Positions 16,100-25,629 of a DNA stretch of 45,219 nt are shown here, piece after piece. The notes below the pieces were generated by a model. That model had not been told where the DNA came from. It did not search any database and saw nothing but the letters and a program-made list of their open reading frames with translations. The stretch comes from Methanobrevibacter sp. (GTDB taxonomy: Archaea; Methanobacteriota; Methanobacteria; Methanobacteriales; Methanobacteriaceae), in assembly GCF_030539875.1 (NCBI RefSeq), contig NZ_JAUNXI010000015.1, forward strand, positions 1 through 45,219, read 5' to 3'. Within the stretch, counting starts at the first letter, position 1. Each line of letters opens with the position of its first letter. The translations under genes and the position numbers were made by a program.

Positions 16100-17995
16100 A
16101 TGGATGATTACAATATGAAAAAAAAGTTTTCTGCTTACAGTGCACTTTTTAATCTAACTCCATGGTCTACTTTTATGAGAGACGGATTATCAAACAGAGT
16201 AGTGGTTTTATTTAATGATGAGAATGAAATAAATTTAAAAATTAACAATGAAAAAAGATTAATAACAAATTTGTATAATTATATTCGGGATATGTATAAT
16301 AAACGCATAGATAACCATAATCTTACATTAAAAGAACTTCCCCATGTTCCTTATGATGACATGATAGAGATTGTTAAATTACAATTAAAATTCGATGATT
16401 CAGAATCTAGTTCTGGAAAATATGTAACTTATCCAAGAACTTTTTATTGTGAAAAATGTGGAGATTATGTTTATTTTAAAAATGATGCTGAATTCGAGAA
16501 TTTTAATCCAAAAAAATGTCGAAAATGTTCAGACGGCCAATATACTCAATTTCATTTTGTAGGATTCTGTGAAGAATGTGGAAACATTCAACCATGTTCT
16601 CAAGGATGTAAAGAACATCATTTAGAAGATATTGAGCTTAAACGTAGAGACAAGGATGATTTGAAAACTTGGCAATTAAAATGCAGAATATGCGGGAAAG
16701 AAAGAGATTTCGTTCCAACATGTTATCATAACGACTTCAATGGAGATTCTTTAATCAAAAAAAGCAAACCTTTCAAAACCATGTTTCCTTTAAATATGAA
16801 TGAAGGCTCCGTATTTAAATCTGTAGTAAAAACAATTGTTGATATTCCTGAGGGTTTTGGTAATTACCGTCCAGGAACTGAACCTAACCCAGATTATATT
16901 TTATTTGGCCTTTATTTACAAAAATTTGATGAATTATATAAGAATGTATCCTTCAGAAAAGTAAGTAGAGATTTGAATATTTATTTCAGTTATCTAGATG
17001 AAGATGAAGAAGATATTGAAGACGATGGATATACAAAACAGTTTGAAAGAGGGCAGAAAATAAATGAAATAGTTGAAACATTAGAAAGAGAATATTCAAT
17101 CAAAGAAATATCAGAAATAAATGATTATTTGATTTTAACAAGCTTTTTCGATAAAAGTAAAGATAAAGATTTATTTATTCCTAGCTACAACGAATATTTC
17201 AAATCTGAAACAGAATCAGAAGATATGGATTTAAACTCTTTTGAAGATAATGATGATTATGAATCATTTAAAAATGATTATAATATTTCCAATATAATCT
17301 ATATTCCAGATATTCATTTAATTTCATCATCTATAGGAAAAATAAGAGGAATTAATAAATTTTACGATGATTCATTTGTTCCTCATTTTGAGCCTCATTG
17401 GAAAAATATGGCAGAAAATAAGATTAAAATCTATGCATATCCTTTCCAAACAGAAGGTTTGATGATTGATTTGGATAAAATCAAGATTGTTAATTGGTTA
17501 ATAAGAAATGATAAATTAATTATTGATGATAAAAAGATTACTGAAGAAATCAGCACATATAATGAAGCTAAGGAAATATTATTTAAATTAGATGAAAATA
17601 AAGAGAATTCATCATATTACGAAGTGAAAAAACTATTACATACTTTTTCCCATATTTTAATAACTAGATCAAGTTTATACACTGGTTTGGATGTGAATTC
17701 TTGTGGCGAAATAATTTTCCCTAAATCTGGGGCCTTTGTTATTTATTCTACAAGCAACATCAATATTGGAGGATTCAAGTTTGTATTTGAAAATTCATTG
17801 AAAGAGTGGTTTAACAATGTAAAACTAGATATCACAGATTGTATTTTCGATCCAACATGTATTCAAGACGCAGGAGCCTGTTTCTCATGTTTGCATTTAC
17901 CTGAGTATGTGTGTTCTGAATTTAATGACCATCTTGACAGGGATGTGTTCATAGGAGAACATAGATATAATTTTGGTTTTTGGAATGACCTTTAA
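16100..17995 (+). CDS. drmB: DISARM protein DrmB (DUF1998)
   Basis: A 631-residue protein. It has several Cys pairs in its first 210 residues (CEKC, CRKC, CEEC, CRIC), a Glu/Asp-rich middle, and a C-terminal DUF1998 domain: LLHTFSHILITRSSLYTGLD at about 512-531, then FDPTCIQDAGACFSCLHL and CSEF at about 580-610. DrmB with DUF1998 is a core DISARM part that forms a DNA-translocating complex with DrmA. The ATG at 16100 is chosen because GGAGGTGA (16088-16095) lies four bases before it and overlaps the drmA stop; an upstream GTG at 16061 has no such site. Tight spacing marks one operon with drmA and drmE. Confidence 0.85.
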   Translation: MDDYNMKKKFSAYSALFNLTPWSTFMRDGLSNRVVVLFNDENEINLKINNEKRLITNLYNYIRDMYNKRIDNHNLTLKELPHVPYDDMIEIVKLQLKFDDSESSSGKYVTYPRTFYCEKCGDYVYFKNDAEFENFNPKKCRKCSDGQYTQFHFVGFCEECGNIQPCSQGCKEHHLEDIELKRRDKDDLKTWQLKCRICGKERDFVPTCYHNDFNGDSLIKKSKPFKTMFPLNMNEGSVFKSVVKTIVDIPEGFGNYRPGTEPNPDYILFGLYLQKFDELYKNVSFRKVSRDLNIYFSYLDEDEEDIEDDGYTKQFERGQKINEIVETLEREYSIKEISEINDYLILTSFFDKSKDKDLFIPSYNEYFKSETESEDMDLNSFEDNDDYESFKNDYNISNIIYIPDIHLISSSIGKIRGINKFYDDSFVPHFEPHWKNMAENKIKIYAYPFQTEGLMIDLDKIKIVNWLIRNDKLIIDDKKITEEISTYNEAKEILFKLDENKENSSYYEVKKLLHTFSHILITRSSLYTGLDVNSCGEIIFPKSGAFVIYSTSNINIGGFKFVFENSLKEWFNNVKLDITDCIFDPTCIQDAGACFSCLHLPEYVCSEFNDHLDRDVFIGEHRYNFGFWNDL

Positions 17996-18006
17996 TGAGG
18001 GGTTTT

Positions 18007-20571
18007 ATGGTTCTTAAAAAATGGAATAAGGTTATTAACAGCAGAATGGGATGTTATTTTCCAGAGAGAAATAATGACAAGACATTAGAGTTTCCTAAAA
18101 ACTTAAGTCCCTTAACAAACTTTTCTTTAGATGTTTTTGCAAACACAATATCAGAGAAAAATTTAATTATTAATTTTCCTGATTTTAAACTGGGCCCCAT
18201 TTCATTATTTGCATATATATTTTCTGAAAAATTTAAACAAAGCATATATGTTTTAGCTAATGAAAAGGGAGATTCCTTAAATAGCAGATCTAAAATTTCA
18301 CTTAATAAGAACCACTATTTGTTAAGTGATTATGGCGAGTTTATTTTCCACAGATTGCCAATTTTTTATTTAAAAAGACTTAATGAAAATGAGGATAATT
18401 ATCAAGAAAATCCAATAAAATATAAATTGTCTTTAGAAAAATATCTTCCCCGTGCTAGTCGGAAATTTAAAAAAGAATATACTGAAAAAAGAGTTTTAAA
18501 TCAGAATTTCTTTCCAAAAATTATTATAGATACCGACAGCTCTTTGCATAGCATCAAAAACAAATTAAAAATCATTCTTGAAACTAATGATAAATATATT
18601 AATCCTGAGAAGTTTCCTATTGGTTTAATCATTATTGAAGACGGAGATAGATTCTTTCGATCATTTGGTCGATTGGAAAATTTCATAACTTGGTTTAAAG
18701 AATTAGATAAAGATGTTAAGCTATTAATACATTTTAATAATCCTCCTATAGAATATGTGAAAATACTAATAAAAGAATTGAATTTCGCTGTATTACCGTT
18801 TAATAAATTCATTTTAACAAATAACGATTATTTAAATGAAAACTCCAGACATTACTTTGAAAATAGAGGAACTGTTAATTTAGAACATTTGAGTCGCTAT
18901 AATTTAGATTCAGATATTTTTATTAAAGAAAACATAAATGTTACTATTTATGATGATATAATCAATTCCGGTTCAATTGATATGTTTTTCTCTAATGCCT
19001 ACTCTTCATTTAAAAAAATAGACATGGATACTGTTTATAATCAAAATTCTCTTCACAAAGCCAGAGAACTACTGTTTAATTTATATAATTTAACAATTAA
19101 TCCAAACTATTTAAAAATTTCATTTAAATTTAATAATCATTGGATTAGAGGAAACATATATCATTTTATCCAAGATTTCAAGAGTAAATTGTATATGGAA
19201 AATCACAAGAATAGATTTTTGATTTATGACTTTTTAGATTCATTGAGCAGCATGTATTTTGAATTGTCTAGCTGCAAACGTGTTAATGAAGATTTATCTT
19301 ATTCAAGAAAAGCCAAAGACTATGTTTTATACGAACTATTGGAGGATTTGATTAAACAGAAAAAAGAAGTGTTTGTCGGCACTTATATTGATACTGAACC
19401 TACTGTTTTAAAGCAAACTTTGGAAAAGGGAGAGTTTTCTAATGCGGATTCAGTAGTTCCAATTTCTATGGAAATGCTTATTCAAAAACCCGATTCTGAA
19501 AAAGTTGGAAAAACACTAGTTTTGCCGGGCATTATTCCAGAAATGTTCACTTCAGAAATATTTAAACCATATGACGAAATAATTATCTTATCCTACGAAG
19601 GTAGAAATCATAAATATCTGGTGGAACAATTGAATCGGCTTGTATTTGGGAATATTATTGAAGAAAAAGAGTATATGGATTATTTCAATGAAGCATTAGA
19701 GCCTTTTGATTCTGAAGTGGCTCGTGAGATATTGGATAATTTTTATAAAAGATTTAATGAAATAGAATTTGAAGAAGAAAAAACCATAGAAGAAACAGAG
19801 CCTATGGAATCAGAATTTGAAGAAAGTGAAAATATTTTCAATATAGATATTAATTTCGACAATTATATGAATGATTGGACTGAAAGTAAATCCAATTTAA
19901 GTTCGGATATTTCCAATGAAATAGATTATAAACATTATGACACTATTTCATTTAATTTACAGAATATTTCAAATAATAATTTTGTAGAAAAAAAATTACC
20001 TGTAAATAAGTCATATTTAACATTCGACAACATCTACCATATTGATGATGCAAAAGAACTAAAACCGTCTGAATTGAAAAGCGGGGATTATATCGTCATT
20101 ATTGACAATGATGAAAAAAAATCCTTATTAAGCTTAGTAATAGATGCTTCTGATTTGAAATCTAAAATAAAATCTGATTTAGTTGAATATTGGAAATTAG
20201 AATTTTTAAATTTTGTTGAAATGAATAACCTCAAATATTCAGAGGTTTTTGAATTGTATCGTGAAGAAGGCGGGGATAAAACATATCAAACTGTCATGCA
20301 ATGGTGTAAGGGCGAGTTAATCGGTCCCCAATCTAGTGAAGATTTATACATCATAGGCAAACTTATTGATAATGATTTCATCATAGAAAATTACAGAATA
20401 ATTTTTAGACAAATTGCATTAGTAAGAAATTCACATCGTTTAATAGGAAGGAAATTGAAAAAGATGATTAAATCTATTTTAACTGATGAATACTTAGATC
20501 TTTCCAGTTTAAACGACAGCGAATACTTAATTTATGAAAATATACAAAATGGAATTTATAAAATTGTTTAA
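18007..20571 (+). CDS. drmE: DrmE-like protein of class 2 DISARM
   Basis: An 854-residue protein that I assign to DrmE from its size, its place directly after drmB and its general form. It looks like a worn helicase: an N-terminal lobe (FPDFKLGPISLFAYIFSEKF), a second-lobe-like block (ELLEDLIKQKKEVFVGTYID ... KTLVLPGIIPEMF ... YDEIIILSYEG), an acidic linker at about 590-660 and a helical C-terminus. I see no Walker A. DrmE marks class 2 DISARM and its activity is not known. The ATG at 17995 overlaps the drmB stop, but GAGGGG sits four bases before the ATG at 18007, so that is preferred. It could instead be another defence-associated protein of similar build. Confidence 0.6.
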   Translation: MVLKKWNKVINSRMGCYFPERNNDKTLEFPKNLSPLTNFSLDVFANTISEKNLIINFPDFKLGPISLFAYIFSEKFKQSIYVLANEKGDSLNSRSKISLNKNHYLLSDYGEFIFHRLPIFYLKRLNENEDNYQENPIKYKLSLEKYLPRASRKFKKEYTEKRVLNQNFFPKIIIDTDSSLHSIKNKLKIILETNDKYINPEKFPIGLIIIEDGDRFFRSFGRLENFITWFKELDKDVKLLIHFNNPPIEYVKILIKELNFAVLPFNKFILTNNDYLNENSRHYFENRGTVNLEHLSRYNLDSDIFIKENINVTIYDDIINSGSIDMFFSNAYSSFKKIDMDTVYNQNSLHKARELLFNLYNLTINPNYLKISFKFNNHWIRGNIYHFIQDFKSKLYMENHKNRFLIYDFLDSLSSMYFELSSCKRVNEDLSYSRKAKDYVLYELLEDLIKQKKEVFVGTYIDTEPTVLKQTLEKGEFSNADSVVPISMEMLIQKPDSEKVGKTLVLPGIIPEMFTSEIFKPYDEIIILSYEGRNHKYLVEQLNRLVFGNIIEEKEYMDYFNEALEPFDSEVAREILDNFYKRFNEIEFEEEKTIEETEPMESEFEESENIFNIDINFDNYMNDWTESKSNLSSDISNEIDYKHYDTISFNLQNISNNNFVEKKLPVNKSYLTFDNIYHIDDAKELKPSELKSGDYIVIIDNDEKKSLLSLVIDASDLKSKIKSDLVEYWKLEFLNFVEMNNLKYSEVFELYREEGGDKTYQTVMQWCKGELIGPQSSEDLYIIGKLIDNDFIIENYRIIFRQIALVRNSHRLIGRKLKKMIKSILTDEYLDLSSLNDSEYLIYENIQNGIYKIV

Positions 20572-20610
20572 TTTTTTTAAAAAGAAACTAGATTCAAAGG
20601 GGTTAAAAAT

Positions 20611-21618
20611 ATGGTTGATTATGGATACTGTCCTAACTGCGGTTCCAAATTACTGAAAAAAGAAGGCAGATTCGGCTCATTTTTAGGTTGTGAAAGATTT
20701 CCAAAATGTAAGTTTTCCCTTGATTACAAGCCTGAAAACATAGGATTAGATTTCAGCAGCATTGAAAAATGTCCCAATTGCGGTTCCAAATTACTGAAAA
20801 AAGAAGGTCGATTCGGCCCTTTTTTAAGTTGTTCAAATTATCCAAAGTGCAGATTTTCCATGAATTACAAGCCAAAAAAGAAACCGAATACACCTGTTTC
20901 ACATTATAAAATTACAGTTAATAAAAGACGGCACTCTTTTCAAAATGAAAAATACAAATCTAAGGTAAAACTTACAAAAGAGTTTGTTTTTGCTAATTTA
21001 GATATGGTGCTTGAAGATTTTTTAAATACTAAAAATTGGGAGGAAGATGTTTCTTTATGCATGGACATTTTTGATGATTGCATAATGATTGAAGAGGAAG
21101 AATATCTGGATTCTGTATTGGGTTATGCTCATCATCGAAGAGATAAACGTTCTTCTATGGAATATGCATGTGATTTAATGCTTGGATGGGTTTTAGAAGA
21201 TTGTTTAGTTGAGATACTGAATGAACTGGGATATAAAACATCTTTAAATGGAGCAGATAAAAATAGAAAATTCTTATTGAATCCAACAACAGATTCAGAC
21301 TTGAAAGTTTTGGTTGATGAAAAAGAAGTCCTGATAGAATCGGTGAATGATTTTACAGGATATTGGAAAAAAACCAAATGGGTTCCTTTAAGGGATAATA
21401 AATATCTTAAATTAAAAAGAGAAAAAAGTTTATTATTTGGAATAGACTATAAAAATGAATTATTTATTTTGCTTAATAGCTCACAAAGAAAAGCACAATA
21501 TATTCAATACCACAGGCCGTTCAGCAAACCGGCATATGCTATATTATTAAATAATGATGATTTTCATAATTTAAATGAAGTTAGATCTATTATTGAAAAA
21601 ACTTTATCAGAATATTGA
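20611..21618 (+). CDS. Double topoisomerase-type zinc finger protein with nuclease-like C-terminus
   Basis: A 335-residue protein. Two near-identical zinc fingers of the topoisomerase I C-terminal type lie at residues 7-33 (C7, C10, C27, C33) and 54-80 (C54, C57, C74, C80), each CX2C-X16-CX5C. After a basic linker comes a helical region and then a possible PD-(D/E)XK-like core at about 195-295: EILNELGYKT, TDSDLKV, VLIESVNDFTGYW, LRDNKYLKL, LLFGID. The last catalytic Lys is not in the usual place (E-S-V), so activity is uncertain. It follows drmE by 39 bases with its own AGGGG site and ends the operon, where DISARM normally has the PLD nuclease DrmC. It may replace DrmC. Confidence 0.6.
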   Translation: MVDYGYCPNCGSKLLKKEGRFGSFLGCERFPKCKFSLDYKPENIGLDFSSIEKCPNCGSKLLKKEGRFGPFLSCSNYPKCRFSMNYKPKKKPNTPVSHYKITVNKRRHSFQNEKYKSKVKLTKEFVFANLDMVLEDFLNTKNWEEDVSLCMDIFDDCIMIEEEEYLDSVLGYAHHRRDKRSSMEYACDLMLGWVLEDCLVEILNELGYKTSLNGADKNRKFLLNPTTDSDLKVLVDEKEVLIESVNDFTGYWKKTKWVPLRDNKYLKLKREKSLLFGIDYKNELFILLNSSQRKAQYIQYHRPFSKPAYAILLNNDDFHNLNEVRSIIEKTLSEY

Positions 21619-21657
21619 TACTACAAATATTATTTAAAAAAGAAGGTAAGCCCAAAT

Positions 21658-22848
21658 TTAGTAGCTCCTAACTTGATTAAAAACAGTTTTATTAAAGTAA
21701 ATCTCTTTTAAATCCTCAGGGCTTAAATTAAATTTTTTAAATTCCTCATTATTTTCGAGAATATATAAAAGCAAATCTTCTTTATATTCATTTTTTGAAT
21801 AATGCATAGCTTTGTGACAATTAGGACATAGTGAAATTACATTTTCTTCACAATCTAACTCCTCTTTAAAACTATCATTTAGTGATACCGGAATTATATG
21901 ATGTCCTTCTACATAGTTAGGTCTATTAACACTTGGAAATGTTTTATGTTCTTCATTGAAAAAGCAAGAATAATTATTTTTTTCTAAAACATTACTAATA
22001 ACATTTGGATTTCTTGGTTTACATCTTATCTTATTTTTAACATCTTCATATTGTTTATCACTTATAAAGAACATGTCTTCATATTCCATTTTATCTACAA
22101 TATCTTCTATAAAATCTTTTACTGATTCATCTAATGTAATGTAACTATTACTGCGGTTACCTATTTCTTTTAGTATATTCATTTCCCGGAGTGATGCTAC
22201 TACCCATATATACCATTTTTCATAATATCTTTTTGACACTGATTTTAAATCTTTTTTTGATATATTATCCAGATATTCCAAATAATTTTTGTTTTTTAAC
22301 TTGTGCAAAATAGTTGGCATGTCTTCTTCGGTCCTTATGAAAGGTATGTCTATGAAAAACATTTTTTTATTAATCAAACCTTTGTGCTGAGAATGTTCGG
22401 ACATTAATTTAAACATTATTCTAAAAGGAAATAAAGATAAATCATTATCTTTTGTAGCATGGTTTGGATATGATGTTTTAAGTAGTTGCAATATGTAAGA
22501 TTTTAATGCCTCATCATAATCTTTGTTTAACATATTTTTTAGGAAATTTTTTCCATCAATGGATAATGATAGCAAACCATCAATATTCCTTATAAATCCT
22601 ACAAACTCTAGTGATCTGTAAAAGTGTCCCTTGTTTGAATCATTAGGGTCATGGCCATAATGAAAGTTTAAATAATCAGCTATTTCCTCTTCAAATTTGT
22701 CTTTTTCAACAAGAGGATTTTCATCAATATAATTTAACACACCAATGCATCTTTGTGACATTAGATTGTCTTCCCACTCTTCTAAACTTGAATCAAAAAG
22801 CCTGCCATTTCCTGGTGCTTGCCACCGATATTGATCTGCCCTAACCAT
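21658..22848 (-). CDS. HNH restriction endonuclease
   Basis: A 396-residue protein with a C-terminal HNH core at about residues 315-350 (EGHHIIPVSLND ... ENVISLCPNCHKAMHYS) and a helical N-terminal region resembling the specificity part of type II restriction enzymes (WQAPGNGRLFDSSLEEWEDN). Its ATG follows the TAA of the methyltransferase with no gap, so the two form one operon and very likely one type II restriction-modification system. The product lacks the single Cys-X2-Cys at the front of the HNH, having only one CPNC pair. The gene is intact and tail-to-tail with the zinc-finger protein. Confidence 0.82.
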   Translation of the reverse strand: MVRADQYRWQAPGNGRLFDSSLEEWEDNLMSQRCIGVLNYIDENPLVEKDKFEEEIADYLNFHYGHDPNDSNKGHFYRSLEFVGFIRNIDGLLSLSIDGKNFLKNMLNKDYDEALKSYILQLLKTSYPNHATKDNDLSLFPFRIMFKLMSEHSQHKGLINKKMFFIDIPFIRTEEDMPTILHKLKNKNYLEYLDNISKKDLKSVSKRYYEKWYIWVVASLREMNILKEIGNRSNSYITLDESVKDFIEDIVDKMEYEDMFFISDKQYEDVKNKIRCKPRNPNVISNVLEKNNYSCFFNEEHKTFPSVNRPNYVEGHHIIPVSLNDSFKEELDCEENVISLCPNCHKAMHYSKNEYKEDLLLYILENNEEFKKFNLSPEDLKEIYFNKTVFNQVRSY

Positions 22849-23898
22849 TTAATCAGTCCTCCTAGGCATTGTTTCAATTAATTTAGCTGAAAATTTTGGT
22901 GGAAATCCTTCTCCAACTACTTGTCTTACTAAATTATCACTAGCCCAGTCAGGGATATTCCAATCATCAGGCAATCCAGTTAATCTCAATATTTCCAATA
23001 GAGATAAAACTCTCGCATCAGAATAAGTTCCGTCTTCCAATTTTCTTCCAGGATGTACATTATTCTGTGAAGATACTGCACCATTGCACATGGTAATGGT
23101 TGGAGCTGGCTTATCCCAATCGATTCTTTTATAGGTTGTGTTATAACCTTTAATTCTCCTACCATCTTTTTTAGGATAGTAAACTTCATTATCAAATGCA
23201 CTTTTACCTGTAGGAGTATGTTTCATCCATAATATGTGATTTTTATTATGTTTTTTAGCATAATGCAATGGAATATCAGATTTTTCTTCACTCTCAAGAG
23301 AAGGTAAATCACCAATAACATCCCTTACAGTTGTTTTTGGCATTTTTTCAGGAAATTCCCACTTTTTAATATTTGATATTAGAAAGATAGCTCTTTTTCT
23401 AGTTTGTGCAGTTCCATAATCTGCACAATCCAAAACCCCATAATTGATAAAGTAACCAAGAGGCTCTAATTCACGAGTAATGAAATCCAGAATTTTTACT
23501 TCTTCATCTTCAACTAATATTGAAAATTTTAACATCTGAGGAACATTTTCAATTATAATATTGCTAGGTCTAACTTTTTTAATAAATTCTATAGTATATA
23601 TAATTAAGGAATTTCTTGGATCATCTTTGTTCATTTTACCTGCAACACTCATTCCTTGACATGGAGGGGTTGACATTAAAAAATCACAGTTGTTTTCTTC
23701 ATATAAGTTTATTAATTTATTAAAAATATTTTTATCACTTATATCACCACAGACCATTTCTGAGTCAGGGTATAAATGAGAATAAAAGTCACATCTTTTT
23801 TCAATTAATTCATTAGAAACACAAATATTGATGCCTTTTTCTTTTAAGTATGTCTCTCCTATCCCAACATTTGCAAATAAGGAAATTCCGTTTATCAT
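22849..23898 (-). CDS. C5-cytosine DNA methyltransferase (FANVGIGE-type motif I)
   Basis: A 349-residue 5-methylcytosine methyltransferase of a less common subgroup. Motif I reads SLFANVGIGETYL instead of DLFxGxGG. Motif IV STPPCQGMSVAGK holds the catalytic Cys near residue 80, motif VI is IIENVPQ, motif VIII QTRKRAIFLI, and motif X is the variant QVVGEGFPPKFSAKLI. It should protect the site cut by the HNH enzyme encoded directly after it. Because it also lies beside DISARM, it could serve as DrmMII. It is divergent from McrBC with a shared promoter gap. The gene is intact. Confidence 0.85.
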   Translation of the reverse strand: MINGISLFANVGIGETYLKEKGINICVSNELIEKRCDFYSHLYPDSEMVCGDISDKNIFNKLINLYEENNCDFLMSTPPCQGMSVAGKMNKDDPRNSLIIYTIEFIKKVRPSNIIIENVPQMLKFSILVEDEEVKILDFITRELEPLGYFINYGVLDCADYGTAQTRKRAIFLISNIKKWEFPEKMPKTTVRDVIGDLPSLESEEKSDIPLHYAKKHNKNHILWMKHTPTGKSAFDNEVYYPKKDGRRIKGYNTTYKRIDWDKPAPTITMCNGAVSSQNNVHPGRKLEDGTYSDARVLSLLEILRLTGLPDDWNIPDWASDNLVRQVVGEGFPPKFSAKLIETMPRRTD

Positions 23899-23984
23899 CC
23901 AAAAACTCCATTTTTTTAATAATATTTTGTTATTTGTTATATTTATAATTCTTTTTATTATTTATACAATACTTATATTTATAT

Positions 23985-24016
23985 TGGTAAACTATATATA
24001 ATAAATAGTAAACTTT
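23985..24016. promoter_or_regulatory. Divergent promoter gap with two GTAAAC sites
   Basis: GGTAAACTATATATA (23986-24000) and AATAGTAAACTTT (24004-24016) lie in the 173-base gap between the methyltransferase start (23898) and mcrB (24072). The first merges into a TATA box (ACTATATATAATAA) pointing to mcrB. The repeated GTAAAC core also occurs upstream of the McrB-like gene at 9168. Confidence 0.4.
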
Positions 24017-24071
24017 CATTTTAACATTTTATATTGTTTTATAAGGATTTAATAAAATTATTTCATGATAT

Positions 24072-25607
24072 GTGGGGGATTTTATCATTACAAGCTTAAA
24101 AGAAGATTTTAAAAAAGTATTAAATGAATATGAAGCACAAAAGAGACTACCTTTTAGTAAAGATAATGAAATACTTAGATTTGTACATGATTCATTTAGA
24201 GATGATCTAGACGAAATGGTTAATGATGACAACTACAAAGTAAAAGGTTCAGTTGGTAAGGGAAACTGGTCTGATTGCCCAACTATTGCTATTATGGACA
24301 AGGACATAACACAATCTACTGAAAATGGATACTATTTGGTTTATTTGTTTAAAAAAAATATGAATGGAGTTTATTTATCTTTAAGTTTTGGTTCTAAGCA
24401 GTTTGAAAATTCCAAAACAAAAATTGAAGATATTATCGATGAAGTTAGGAAATTAATTAAAGAAGAAAATTTCCCTTTTATCAAGAATACTGATTTTAAT
24501 TTAGTTATGGATCTTGAAAGTAATGGATATAGGCCAAAATCCTATGAAAAAAGTTGTGTATTATTTAAATATTATGATAAAAATGATTTTCCTGATGAAG
24601 ATGTATTAAGAAATGATTTAAAAGAATATTTAAACCTATACAAATTCATTAAAAACAATTACAAATTTGAACTTCTAGTAGAAGAAGAGGATGATTCAAA
24701 ACCTACTGGTACTTTAGAGGACTTTAAGGAGTCTAAATTTGAAAAGTATTCAAATGAAGATTTCTTAAATGAAGTTTTTATAAGCAGTGAAAACTATAAA
24801 ATTCTAAAAAAACTTCTTGCTAATAAAAAAAATCTTATTTTACAAGGTGCTCCTGGAGTAGGTAAAACATTCGTAGCAAAACGTTTGGCCTATGCAATGA
24901 TGGGCATAAAAGATGATGAACGAATTGAGATGATACAATTCCATCAAAGTTATTCATATGAAGACTTTATTGAAGGATACCGGCCTATTGAAGAGGGTTA
25001 TGAACTTCAACCAGGAACTTTTAAAGAGTTCTGTGAAAAAGCTGACAAAGACAAAAATAATGACTATTTCTTCATTATAGATGAAATTAATAGAGGCAAT
25101 CTTAGTAAGATTTTCGGCGAATTATTTATGCTTATTGAAACTGACAAGAGAGGAGATAATTATAAAATCAAGTTATTATATTCAAAAGAACCATTTTGTA
25201 TTCCAGAAAATGTTCATATAATTGGTTTAATGAATACAGCAGACCGATCAATTGCTATGATTGATTATGCATTAAGACGCAGATTTGCATTCTTTGACCT
25301 TGAACCAGGATTCGATTCAAAAGGATTTAAAGAGTACACAGCTCAAATGAATAATAAAAAATTCAGTGCATTAATAGATTGTATGAAGAACCTTAATATT
25401 TCAATAGAAAAGGATGAAAGTCTTGGAAAGGGTTTTAGAATAGGCCATAGCTATTTATGCGATTTAAATAGAGAAAGCATTGATGAGGACTTAGAATACA
25501 TCATTAATTATGAAATTATTCCACTTCTTAATGAGTACTGGTTTGACGAGCCAGACAAAGTAAATGATTGGAGTGAAAAGCTGAAAAATTGTTTAAATAA
25601 TTCTTAA
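24072..25607 (+). CDS. mcrB: McrB-type AAA+ GTPase
   Basis: A 511-residue motor subunit. The N-terminal 190 residues are MrcB/DUF3578-like (KGNWSDCPTIAIMDKDITQS, GYYLVYLFKKNMNGVYLSLS). The AAA+ part has Walker A GAPGVGKT at about 260, QFHQSYSYEDFIEGYRP, Walker B FFIIDEINRGNLSKIFGEL at about 333, sensor LMNTADRS near 386 and LRRRFAF near 400. McrB binds DNA and hydrolyses GTP; the McrC subunit cuts. The GTG at 24072 is the only canonical start, but GGGGG at 24074-24078 lies just ahead of an ATC at 24084 (giving ITSLKEDFKK), where an ATG would be expected. It is paired with mcrC 22 bases downstream. Confidence 0.85.
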   Translation: MGDFIITSLKEDFKKVLNEYEAQKRLPFSKDNEILRFVHDSFRDDLDEMVNDDNYKVKGSVGKGNWSDCPTIAIMDKDITQSTENGYYLVYLFKKNMNGVYLSLSFGSKQFENSKTKIEDIIDEVRKLIKEENFPFIKNTDFNLVMDLESNGYRPKSYEKSCVLFKYYDKNDFPDEDVLRNDLKEYLNLYKFIKNNYKFELLVEEEDDSKPTGTLEDFKESKFEKYSNEDFLNEVFISSENYKILKKLLANKKNLILQGAPGVGKTFVAKRLAYAMMGIKDDERIEMIQFHQSYSYEDFIEGYRPIEEGYELQPGTFKEFCEKADKDKNNDYFFIIDEINRGNLSKIFGELFMLIETDKRGDNYKIKLLYSKEPFCIPENVHIIGLMNTADRSIAMIDYALRRRFAFFDLEPGFDSKGFKEYTAQMNNKKFSALIDCMKNLNISIEKDESLGKGFRIGHSYLCDLNRESIDEDLEYIINYEIIPLLNEYWFDEPDKVNDWSEKLKNCLNNS

Positions 25608-25629
25608 TTATAAACGGATTGGTGATTTT

